Positions 1 to 5,551 of a stretch of 5,551 nt of DNA are shown here, piece by piece. Position numbers and translations under genes: made by a program. How positions within the stretch are numbered: the stretch's first letter is position 1; the number at the start of each line of letters is the position of its first letter. The notes under the pieces were generated by a model, which saw only the letters and a program-made list of their open reading frames with translations, was not told where the DNA came from and searched no databases. Location of the stretch: positions 1 through 5,551 of the forward strand of contig JACQFK010000214.1 in the NCBI GenBank assembly GCA_016200125.1, read 5' to 3'. Origin of the DNA: Planctomycetota bacterium (lineage in GTDB: Bacteria; Planctomycetota; MHYJ01; JACPRB01).

Positions 1-935
1 GCCAGCCCGCCCACCAGCAGCGAGAGGGCCGCGATCGACGCCATCACGATGGTGAAGGTCCGCTGGGTCTTCTGCTTCTGCTTGAGCAGCTCCAGGGGCA
101 CCACCACCTCGAAGTCGCCGTCGGGATGGGTCCGCTCCAGCGCCCGTCGCACCGTCCGGTCCACCGCGGGGATCTCGTCCTCCCCCTTCACCCGCACGAT
201 GGCTTCGTCGACCTCCACCGAGATCGCCTCGAAGCTGCCCTGCCCGCCCTTCATCGAGAGCGGGCCGTAGACCGACATGACGGTCGAGTAGGGCACGTAG
301 ATCTGGTTGTTCAGGTCGGCCGCCTGCGCCTTGCCGGGCTTCTCCTCCATCACGCCGATGACGCGGAAGTAGTGGTCGCCCACCTTGACGTCCTCGCCCG
401 CCCAGGGCCGGGTGCGGAAGAGCTTGCGGCGCGCCTCCGCGCCCAGCACGGCCACCGACCTCGCGTCGCGCTGGTCGAGCGCCGAGAGGAAGCGCCCCGC
501 CTCCGGCCGGTAGTCCAGCACGCCCATCAGCTCCGGCGTCGTCCCCACCACGCGGATGTCGGTCTTCACGTCGCGCGCCCAGACATCCTTGCGGACCTCG
601 CGGAGCGGGACGATCGCCTCGATCTCCGGCGAGAGGAGCCGCAGGTGCTCCAGCTCGGGCGGCGTCACCCCGTAGCGCGAGATCCAGCCCCCCTGGTCCG
701 CCTGGTCCTGCTTCTTCCGCTCGTTGATGACCGGCTTCACGCTGCGGACCCGGACGTTGTTCACGCCCATCACGCGCACCTGCTCCAGCGCCTCGCGCCG
801 CGCCCCTTCGCTGATCGAGAGCATCGCGATCACGGCCGCGACGCCGATCACGATCCCCAGCGCCGTGAGCAGGGCCCTGAACTTCTGGAGCAGGAGGCTC
901 CGCAAGGCGAGCTTGGCGGTCTCGGCGACGTTCAC
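1..935 (-). CDS. MacB/FtsX-family ABC transporter permease, partial (C-terminus beyond window)
   Basis: Inner-membrane permease subunit of the ABC exporter encoded by this operon. The visible 311 residues show the MacB layout: a short cytoplasmic N-terminus, a first membrane segment at about residues 21-41 (ALLTALGIVIGVAAVIAML), a large extracytoplasmic domain at about 42-293, and the start of a second membrane segment at about 294-311 (FTIVMASIAALSLLVGGL) where the window ends. The segment GIVIGVAAVIAM followed by a Ser/Glu-Gly stretch (SISEGARRE) is typical of MacB-like permeases. Within the periplasmic domain, residues 129-150 (VVGTTPELMGV then AGRFL) and 189-194 (YFRVIGV) match the usual MacB-PCD pattern. 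The start is GTG at 935, overlapping the ATPase stop by 4 bases (GTGA), with GGGG a few bases upstream. The protein should carry two more membrane segments and a conserved C-terminal end outside the window. The family call is firm; the substrate is unknown. Confidence 0.93.
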   Translation of the reverse strand, partial: MNVAETAKLALRSLLLQKFRALLTALGIVIGVAAVIAMLSISEGARREALEQVRVMGVNNVRVRSVKPVINERKKQDQADQGGWISRYGVTPPELEHLRLLSPEIEAIVPLREVRKDVWARDVKTDIRVVGTTPELMGVLDYRPEAGRFLSALDQRDARSVAVLGAEARRKLFRTRPWAGEDVKVGDHYFRVIGVMEEKPGKAQAADLNNQIYVPYSTVMSVYGPLSMKGGQGSFEAISVEVDEAIVRVKGEDEIPAVDRTVRRALERTHPDGDFEVVVPLELLKQKQKTQRTFTIVMASIAALSLLVGGL

Positions 936-1603
936 TGCAGCACCCCGTCGCGGATGCGGACGACGCGGCTGGTGCGGCGGCCCAGCTCGGGGTTGTGCGT
1001 CACCATGACGATGGTCGCGCCCTTCTTGTGCAGGTCGTCCAGCATCGTCGCGATGACTTCCGCGGTCGCGGTGTCCAGGTTGCCCGTCGGCTCGTCGGCG
1101 AGGATCAGCACCGGCTCGTTCGCCAGCGCCCGCGCGATCGCCACCCGCTGCATCTCGCCGCCGGACAGCTCGCTGGGGCGGTGGCTGCGGCGCTTCGTGA
1201 GCCCGACGGTCTCGACCAATTGCTCCGCCCGCGCCCGCCGCGCCGCCGCGGGAACCCCCGCGTAGAGCATCGGGACTTCGACGTTTTCGACCACGTCGAG
1301 CTGGGGGAACAGGTTGAAGGACTGGAAGATGAACCCGATCGCGCGGTTGCGGAACTGCGAGCGGTCGTCGTCGTCGAGCCCCGCGACCTCGCGCCCGTCC
1401 AGCTGGTAGGAGCCCGAGGTCGGCTGGTCGAGGAGGCCGAGCAGGTGGAGCATCGTCGACTTGCCCGAGCCCGAGGGGCCCATGATGGCGACGTACTCGC
1501 CGCGCGCGATTTCGAGCGAGACGTCGCGGAGCGCGACGACCGAATCTTCGCCCTTGCGGTACGTGCGGTTCAGGCGGTCCAGTCGGACGATTGTCTCGGT
1601 CAT
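932..1603 (-). CDS. ABC transporter ATP-binding protein, MacB/LolD (MJ0796-like) type
   Basis: Cytoplasmic ATPase of 223 residues that powers the partner permease, the usual length for a stand-alone LolD/MacB-type subunit. All nucleotide-binding motifs are intact: A-loop Tyr15, Walker A GPSGSGKST at 42-50, Q-loop Gln94 in FIFQSFNLFP, signature LSGGE at 146-150, Walker B VLILADEP at 165-172 with catalytic Glu171, D-loop GNLD at 174-177 and switch His203 in VTHNPE. The FQSFNL pattern and the LSGGE-MQRVAIARAL context are characteristic of the exporter group that pairs with FtsX-like permeases, rather than of importers. The ATG at 1603 overlaps the adaptor stop (ATGA) and has no obvious Shine-Dalgarno sequence, so translation probably depends on coupling to the adaptor gene. 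In E. coli MacB this domain is fused to the permease; here it is a separate gene. Function as an ATPase is near certain. Confidence 0.97.
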   Translation of the reverse strand: MTETIVRLDRLNRTYRKGEDSVVALRDVSLEIARGEYVAIMGPSGSGKSTMLHLLGLLDQPTSGSYQLDGREVAGLDDDDRSQFRNRAIGFIFQSFNLFPQLDVVENVEVPMLYAGVPAAARRARAEQLVETVGLTKRRSHRPSELSGGEMQRVAIARALANEPVLILADEPTGNLDTATAEVIATMLDDLHKKGATIVMVTHNPELGRRTSRVVRIRDGVLQ

Positions 1604-3051
1604 TTCTTGGTGGGATCGAAGAGCGCGACCTTCTCGCCCTCGGCGAGGCCTTCCGCGATCTCCGCGAAGTCGGCCGACGTGCGGCCCACCTTCACCTTGC
1701 GCTCGTCGGGCTTCGAGCCGCCCATCACGTAGCAGAAGGTCTTCCCGTCCTTCTCGAAGACCGCGTCGAGGGGGACGTAGATCACGCCCTTCACCTCGTC
1801 CACGGCGATGTCGACGCGCCCCTTCATGCCGGGCTTGAGGCGGGGATCGACGCCGTCGACCGCGATGTCCACGTCGAAGCGGCTCCGGGTGGGGTCCATC
1901 GTCCAGTCGTCGCGCGGGCTGGGGACCGAGCCGACCGACTTGATCGTCCCCGTCATGACCGCGTCGGGCAGCGCCTCGGGCCGGATCGTCACCGAGAGGC
2001 CGGGCTTCAGCTTGTTCACGTCCGCCTCGCTGACGCCGAGCTTGACCTTGAACGCGGAGAGGTCCGGGATGGTCAGCAGGGTGAAGTGGGGGTTCACCTT
2101 CTCGCCGACGGCGACCGTGAACTGCCGGCCGAAGAAGCGCCCCTGGCTCGCGTCGCCGTAGAGGACGATGCCGTCGACCGGCGCCAGGATCACCGTCTGG
2201 TCCATGTCCTTCGTGAGCTTGTCCAGCATGGTCTTCTTCTGCTTGAGCGAGCTCTCGGCCCGGAGCAGGGCCGAGCGCTTCTGCGCGCTCAGGGCCTCGG
2301 TGGCCGACTTCTTCCCGTCCAGGAAGGACTTCGTGTCGGTCACCTCGTTCGCCAGCCGCTTGGCTTCCAGGGGGTGCTCGAACTTCTTCATGAGCTGGAG
2401 GGCCAGCTCCGCGATCTCGAGGTCGCTTTCCGCCTTCTTCGCCGCCAGCTCCGCGCGCCGCACCTCGGCGTCGGACACCAGGTCCTCCTTCTTCATGTCG
2501 AGGAGGAACTTGTGGTTGGTCGTCATCTCCTCGCGGGAGTTGACCGCTTCGCGGATCTTCGCCTCGGCCTCCTTGATGAGCTTCGGCGCCTCGAGCTCCT
2601 GGTACTTCTTGAGCTTGAGCACTGCGGCGTCCCAGCTGTACTGCGCCCGCTCGAGGTCGATGCGGTTCTGCAGCAGCTGGATGTTCAGGTCCTGCGTGGC
2701 CTGCACGACGTCGTTCGTCGCCGTCTGGACGTCGACCTCGGCCTGCTGCTTCTGCTGGAGGAGCTCCGAAGCGTCGAGCTCGAGGACCACGTCGCCCTTC
2801 TTCACGAAGGAGCCCGAGTCGGACACCTTCATGATCGTGAGCTGGTTGTGGAAGCCCTCCATGTGGATCTTGATCGGGACCGACTCCTTCGCGGCGAAGG
2901 CGCCCTGCTCCGCCACGCTGATCTTGAAGTCGCCGCGCCTCGCCACGGCGGTCGCGCCGGAGGCGGGGCCCGCGGCCGGAGCGGGCCAAACCCACCAGGC
3001 GCCGCCGCCCAGCGAGCTCGCGACGCTCAGGAGCAGGACGAGCTTCTTCAC
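1600..3051 (-). CDS. Periplasmic adaptor (membrane fusion protein), HlyD/MacA family
   Basis: Adaptor of 483 residues linking the inner-membrane ABC pair to the outer-membrane channel. The N-terminus (MKKLVLLLSV, hydrophobic to about residue 25) is an uncleaved anchor or signal peptide with no lipobox. Residues about 70-92 (VSDSGSFVKKGDVVLELD) and 287-330 (VILAPVDGIVLYG, later VAVGEKV) are the two halves of the lipoyl-like domain. Between them lies a long charged coiled coil at about 93-285, turning near residues 188-196 (KEDLVSDAE), the usual look of an adaptor hairpin tip. A beta-barrel domain follows (about 331-418, including KLGVSEADV and LKPGMKG) and then a membrane-proximal domain (IYVPLDAVFEKDGKTFCYV at about 424-442). 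GTG at 3051 is preferred: it overlaps the upstream stop by 4 bases and has GGGGAG eight bases upstream. An in-frame GTG three codons earlier (3060) is the alternative. The arms are rich in Lys, Glu, Ala and Leu. Confidence 0.95.
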   Translation of the reverse strand: MKKLVLLLSVASSLGGGAWWVWPAPAAGPASGATAVARRGDFKISVAEQGAFAAKESVPIKIHMEGFHNQLTIMKVSDSGSFVKKGDVVLELDASELLQQKQQAEVDVQTATNDVVQATQDLNIQLLQNRIDLERAQYSWDAAVLKLKKYQELEAPKLIKEAEAKIREAVNSREEMTTNHKFLLDMKKEDLVSDAEVRRAELAAKKAESDLEIAELALQLMKKFEHPLEAKRLANEVTDTKSFLDGKKSATEALSAQKRSALLRAESSLKQKKTMLDKLTKDMDQTVILAPVDGIVLYGDASQGRFFGRQFTVAVGEKVNPHFTLLTIPDLSAFKVKLGVSEADVNKLKPGLSVTIRPEALPDAVMTGTIKSVGSVPSPRDDWTMDPTRSRFDVDIAVDGVDPRLKPGMKGRVDIAVDEVKGVIYVPLDAVFEKDGKTFCYVMGGSKPDERKVKVGRTSADFAEIAEGLAEGEKVALFDPTKK

Positions 3052-4592
3052 TTCAGCCACTCCCCGTCGGCGTCGATCGCCAGCCGGCCGATGTAGTTGA
3101 GCAGCCTCAGCTGGCTGATGCGCGCCTGGACCAGCGCGATTTCGAAGCCGTTCTGTGCCTGCACGAGCTGGTCCTGCGCCTCGATGACGTCGCGGTTCGC
3201 GCTCTTGCCGCGCAGGTAGTCGAACTCCGCGAGCCGCGCGGCCTTCTCCGCGTCGCGGATCGACCGGCGCTGGAACTCCATCGCCAGCTCCGCCTGGCGG
3301 AGCAGCACCATCTGGGTCTGCACGTCGCGGACCACGCCGTCGCGGGCGCGCAGGAAGTCGCGCTCCGCCTGCCGCTCGGCGATCACCGCCTTCTGGTAGT
3401 CGCGGCGGAAGGAGTAGCGGTCGAGCGGAATCTCGAAGCCGCCGGTCACCGAGAGGTCGCGGGCCGCCGGATCGTAGGGGCCAGACCAGCGCGGCGCCAC
3501 CGCGCTCGCCCAGACGTAGCTGGCCGTGACGTCGAAGCGCGGAAGCGTGGCGTTGACCGCGACCGCGAGGCGGCGGCGGGCGTCCTCGACCTGGTCGCGC
3601 GCGTTCAGCCACGCGGGGTTGTGCTCCAGCGCCGCGGCGACCGCGTCGTCCTGCGTGAGCGCCAGGGGCCGGTAGTCGAATTTCTCCTCCGTCAGCAGGA
3701 GCTCCAGCTCCGGCGGAATGCCGAGGTCGATCTTGAAGGCGTCGCGGGCGATCTTGAGCTGCTCGCGCTGCACCGAGAGGTCGCTCTCGGCGCGCGTGAC
3801 CTGCAGCTGCGAGCGGTAGACGTCGGTGCGCGTCACGCGTCCGAAGCTCTCCTGGATCTGGGCCTGCAGGGCCTGCCGCTTCGCCCGCTCGAGGTTGCGC
3901 TCGAAGTTGCGGATCGCCTGCTCCCGCTGGAGGAGCCCGAAGTAGCTCTCGACGACCCCGACGTGGAGCTGGACGCGGTTGAACTCGCGCGCGCGCCCGG
4001 CGTACACGTAGCCCCGCTCGGCTGAGACCAGCTCCTCCAGGGCGACGCCGTAGCCGCCGCCCCGCAGGAGGGGCTGGGTGAAGGAGATCGAGCCCGTGCC
4101 GGTGTAGCCGCGCGGCTGGGGCGCCTGCGTGGCCGCGTGGGTCCACGACGCGCTCGCCGAGCCGCCGAAGGGCATCTTCTGGGAGAGCGTCAGCGTGGCG
4201 TCCTCGCCCAGGCCGTGGGGCCCGTCGGGGGACGCGGTGTACACGATGTTTCCGCTGATCGGCGAGATCGAGGGCGCCCAGCCGTGGCGGAGGACCTCGA
4301 GCGAGAGGAGCTGCACCTGGAGGTTCTCGCCCTCGGCGAGGAAGCGCTGGTTGTTCCGCACGGCGAGGCGGATCGCCTCGCGCAGGTCGATCCGGATGAC
4401 GCGGGTCCCGTCGGGCTTGGACTCGATTTTCGAGGGCGGCAGGGCGCGGATCTGCGGCGTCTGCTTCGGGAACGGCGCCGCGCGGACCAGGGCCTCCGTC
4501 TCGGACTCGGTCACGCGGACCGCGTCGCCGAACTCCGAGACGCATCCCGACATCAGGAGTGCCAGAAGTATCGCGCTGCGCTCGCCCCCCAT
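3048..4592 (-). CDS. TolC/OprM-family outer-membrane efflux lipoprotein
   Basis: Outer-membrane channel of 514 residues through which the tripartite pump would discharge its substrate. The N-terminus (MGGERSAILLALLMSGC) is a short lipoprotein signal with a lipobox-like LMSGC, so Cys17 is the probable lipidated residue, as in OprM-type channels. Two OEP repeats are visible. The first starts with DLREAIRLAVRNNQRFLAEG at about 69-88 and contains beta strands such as GSISFTQPLLRGGG (167-180). The second starts with LTQDDAVAAALEHNPAWLNA at about 312-331, with FDVTASY near 353-359. Long alpha-helical, charged stretches follow each (about 182-290 and 395-505). ATG at 4592 is chosen because GGAGG lies five bases upstream; a GTG at 4604 is in frame but is almost on the predicted transcription start. 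The stop overlaps the adaptor start (GTGA). This is the first gene of the operon. Confidence 0.95.
   Translation of the reverse strand: MGGERSAILLALLMSGCVSEFGDAVRVTESETEALVRAAPFPKQTPQIRALPPSKIESKPDGTRVIRIDLREAIRLAVRNNQRFLAEGENLQVQLLSLEVLRHGWAPSISPISGNIVYTASPDGPHGLGEDATLTLSQKMPFGGSASASWTHAATQAPQPRGYTGTGSISFTQPLLRGGGYGVALEELVSAERGYVYAGRAREFNRVQLHVGVVESYFGLLQREQAIRNFERNLERAKRQALQAQIQESFGRVTRTDVYRSQLQVTRAESDLSVQREQLKIARDAFKIDLGIPPELELLLTEEKFDYRPLALTQDDAVAAALEHNPAWLNARDQVEDARRRLAVAVNATLPRFDVTASYVWASAVAPRWSGPYDPAARDLSVTGGFEIPLDRYSFRRDYQKAVIAERQAERDFLRARDGVVRDVQTQMVLLRQAELAMEFQRRSIRDAEKAARLAEFDYLRGKSANRDVIEAQDQLVQAQNGFEIALVQARISQLRLLNYIGRLAIDADGEWLK
3060..3065 (-). promoter_or_regulatory. Ribosome binding site of the adaptor gene
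   Basis: GGGGAG on the minus strand lies inside the last codons of the TolC-family gene, eight bases before the GTG start at 3051. It supports the GTG that overlaps the upstream stop, because the alternative GTG at 3060 would sit directly on this motif. Confidence 0.6.
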
Positions 4593-4597
4593 CGGGT

Positions 4598-4602
4598 CCT
4601 CC
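4598..4602 (-). promoter_or_regulatory. Ribosome binding site of the TolC-family gene (decides its start)
   Basis: GGAGG read on the minus strand, with a five-base spacer (ACCCG) before ATG at 4592. It is the strongest Shine-Dalgarno sequence in the window. It supports the ATG over the longer GTG start at 4604, which this motif would lie inside. Confidence 0.8.
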
Positions 4603-4616
4603 ACCCTTGCAGACTT

Positions 4617-4625
4617 ATTGTATCA
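4617..4625 (-). promoter_or_regulatory. Predicted extended -10 promoter of the efflux operon
   Basis: The minus strand reads TGATACAAT, an extended -10 element (TGn followed by TACAAT, one mismatch from TATAAT). No convincing -35 hexamer occurs 16-18 bases upstream, as is common for extended -10 promoters. The expected transcription start is near 4610, giving a leader of about 18 bases that contains the GGAGG site and ends at ATG 4592. It is the only AT-rich point in a GC-rich stretch. Prediction assumes a housekeeping sigma factor of the usual specificity. Confidence 0.5.
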
Positions 4626-4658
4626 GACGGCGGGAATGGCCGATTGGTTGGGGGTAAT

Positions 4659-4674
4659 CTTCACTCCCCTGAAG
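4659..4674. repeat. Small inverted repeat upstream of the operon promoter, possible operator
   Basis: CTTCA-(6 bases)-TGAAG, with a further TTCA directly after at 4675-4678, so three alternating half-sites occur within 20 bases. It lies about 35-55 bases upstream of the predicted -10, in the non-coding stretch between two genes, where an activator or repressor could bind. The arms are only five bases, so chance is a real possibility. Confidence 0.2.
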
Positions 4675-4715
4675 TTCAACGGCCGTCCCGGGAGACGTTA
4701 CACGAAAACCGGCCG

Positions 4716-5480
4716 CTACCTGGCCAGGTCGCGCCAGGTGCCGTAGTGATGAACCGCCAGCGGAAGCGCGGGGCCGAATTTCAGCCGGGCGGCGGCGAAG
4801 ATCTCCTCGAGACGCGAGGCCGTGCCCACGTGGAGGGGCACCCCCTCCTCCACCGCCTTGGGATCCGTCTCCTGGATCAGCTCGACCTTCCCCGGCTTGT
4901 ACCTGCACTCGTGCTCGATCGATTCGAGGACCTTCTCGATGTTCCGGCCCCGGTAGGCCATCACGCTGACGTAGTCGAGCAGATCCTGTACATGCTCGAT
5001 CAGCGGCTTGCCGTCGATCTTGAGCTCGTCCCGGTCCCAGTTGTGGGGCACCGCGGCGCTGAACGTGAACTTCCCCTTCGCGCGGACCTGGCGGAGCAGG
5101 TCCAGGTAGCCCGCCGCGAGCTTGAGGCGGTCGCTCTTCCACTGCGGGGCCGCGTGGGGCTCGAGGTCCAGATGGATGCCGTCGAAGAGCCCGGTCTTGA
5201 GGGCGGCGTCGACCCAGTCGAGGATGGGCTTCGGATCCAGCCTCGCGGGGAAGGGATCGAGCCACTCGGCCATGTCGCCCGGATGCATCGCATGGACTTC
5301 GATCTTCGCGGCGTGGGCGGCCTGGACGAAGGGCCGGAGTTTGGGGGTCTCCTTCCCGGAGAACATCAGATAGAGGCGGGTGACCTTCTTCTCGGCGCAG
5401 AAGGCGAGGAGCTTGTCGTCGGGCTCAACCCAAACGTAAAGCGACAGGGATTCGACGAGCGCCAGCAGCAGCGGCCCCAC
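4716..5480 (-). CDS. Putative GH18-like (TIM-barrel) glycosidase-superfamily protein, altered active-site motif
   Basis: Protein of 254 residues, not assigned to a named family with certainty. The pattern of alternating strands and helices suggests a TIM barrel: SLYVWVEP (13-20), VTRLYLMFSG (33-42), KIEVHAMHPGD (59-69), GLFDGIHLDLEPH (97-109), KFTFSAAVPHNW (137-148), LLDYVSVMAYRG (167-178), VELIQETD (199-206) and LPLAVHHYGTW (239-249). DGIHLDLE at 100-107 matches the GH18 signature DGxDxDxE, except that the second Asp is His103; Asp105 and the presumed acid Glu107 are kept. VSVMAYRG resembles the GH18 MxY strand, which helps bind the substrate. At about 250 residues it is shorter than most chitinases (over 300). 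Start: GTG at 5480, without a visible Shine-Dalgarno; the nearby ATG at 5488 is out of frame. The N-terminus is weakly hydrophobic (LLLALVESLSL) but lacks the basic residues of a clear signal peptide. It begins 14 bases after the preceding gene's stop, suggesting co-transcription. Confidence 0.72.
   Translation of the reverse strand: MGPLLLALVESLSLYVWVEPDDKLLAFCAEKKVTRLYLMFSGKETPKLRPFVQAAHAAKIEVHAMHPGDMAEWLDPFPARLDPKPILDWVDAALKTGLFDGIHLDLEPHAAPQWKSDRLKLAAGYLDLLRQVRAKGKFTFSAAVPHNWDRDELKIDGKPLIEHVQDLLDYVSVMAYRGRNIEKVLESIEHECRYKPGKVELIQETDPKAVEEGVPLHVGTASRLEEIFAAARLKFGPALPLAVHHYGTWRDLAR
4718..4739. repeat. Palindrome/hairpin at the 3' end of the GH18-like gene
   Basis: ACCTGGCCAGGT (4718-4729) is a perfect 12-base palindrome next to the stop codon. 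In addition ACCTGGC at 4718-4724 can pair with GCCAGGT at 4733-4739 around an eight-base loop. On the minus strand a run of four T follows at 4707-4704, ten bases past the stem. This is too far and too short for a canonical intrinsic terminator, but the element may attenuate or end transcription before the efflux operon. Confidence 0.3.
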
Positions 5481-5494
5481 GGGGGCATTGTAGC

Positions 5495-5551
5495 CTACGC
5501 AGGCTTCGCTTTCGTCTTCCGGTAGATCTTCATCCCCACCCAGCCGAGGGC
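5495..5551 (-). CDS. C-terminal tail of an unidentified upstream gene (partial)
   Basis: The last 18 codons (ending GMKIYRKTKAKPA, stop TAG at 5497-5495) of a gene whose body lies to the right of the window. The basic tail after a hydrophobic Gly/Trp stretch (ALGWVG) would fit the cytosolic end of a membrane protein, but too little is present to name a family. It is in the same orientation as the GH18-like gene and ends 14 bases before that gene's GTG, consistent with one transcript. Another reading is that this is open non-coding sequence. Confidence 0.45.
   Translation of the reverse strand, partial: ALGWVGMKIYRKTKAKPA

Noticed and set aside
126..1265. Plus-strand open frame of 379 codons, antisense to permease and ATPase
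   Set aside because: Arg/His/Leu-rich shadow with no motif; the opposite strand encodes intact MacB-type subunits.
932..2995. Minus-strand open frame of 687 codons ending in the ATPase
   Set aside because: Everything before residue MTETIVRL is an Arg/Gly/Asp-rich wrong-frame reading of the adaptor gene. The real ATPase starts at 1603.
1591..3096. Plus-strand open frame of 501 codons, antisense to the adaptor
   Set aside because: Low-complexity Leu/Arg/Val/His-rich product, typical of antisense reading of GC-rich coding DNA. The minus-strand product has clear domains.
1600..4545. Minus-strand open frame of 981 codons running through the TolC-family and adaptor genes
   Set aside because: Its right part is the wrong frame of the TolC-family gene (Arg/Pro/Gly-rich, no domain); only the part from 3051 on is the real adaptor. 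It is not a fusion protein.
4659..4684. TTGAAC on the minus strand (4679-4674) as a -35 box
   Set aside because: It lies about 50 bases from the TACAAT box, far outside 16-18, and nothing like a -10 occurs at the right distance from it.
4704..4739. Intrinsic terminator after the GH18-like gene
   Set aside because: The stem is followed by only four T residues, ten bases away, so it does not meet the usual form; kept only as a hairpin.
4137..5525. Plus-strand open frame of 462 codons crossing the intergenic region and the GH18-like gene
   Set aside because: It spans the promoter region and two genes on the other strand and has a biased composition. The minus-strand product shows regular strand-helix alternation and a GH18-like motif.

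Overview
The window is GC-rich throughout and compact, with every supported gene on the minus strand. The codon use, the separate outer-membrane channel gene and the lipoprotein-type signal point to a diderm (Gram-negative-type) bacterium with a high-GC genome. I cannot name the phylum from the sequence alone.

In transcription order (right to left): (1) at 5551-5495, the last 18 codons of a gene that enters from outside the window; (2) at 5480-4716, a 254-residue protein that looks like a TIM-barrel relative of family 18 glycoside hydrolases, with one position of the active-site motif changed; (3) a 123-base intergenic stretch holding a good extended -10 promoter, two small inverted repeats and a strong ribosome binding site; (4) at 4592-1, a tightly packed four-gene operon: TolC/OprM-type outer-membrane efflux lipoprotein, periplasmic adaptor (HlyD/MacA type), MacB/LolD-type ABC ATPase and MacB/FtsX-type permease. 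The permease is cut off by the left edge of the window.

The four operon genes are joined by three successive 4-base start/stop overlaps (GTGA, ATGA, GTGA), which implies translational coupling. Together they encode all parts of a tripartite ABC efflux or secretion machine: the ATPase and permease in the inner membrane, the adaptor spanning the periplasm with a long coiled-coil hairpin, and the channel in the outer membrane. Unlike Escherichia coli MacB, the ATPase and permease are separate polypeptides. The substrate cannot be read from the sequence; this class exports macrolides, peptides, lipopeptides or siderophores, or acts on envelope lipoproteins.

The window mostly holds a recognisable transport operon. 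The least explained element is the GH18-like protein upstream of it. I see no tRNA or rRNA gene, CRISPR array, insertion sequence or phage gene.
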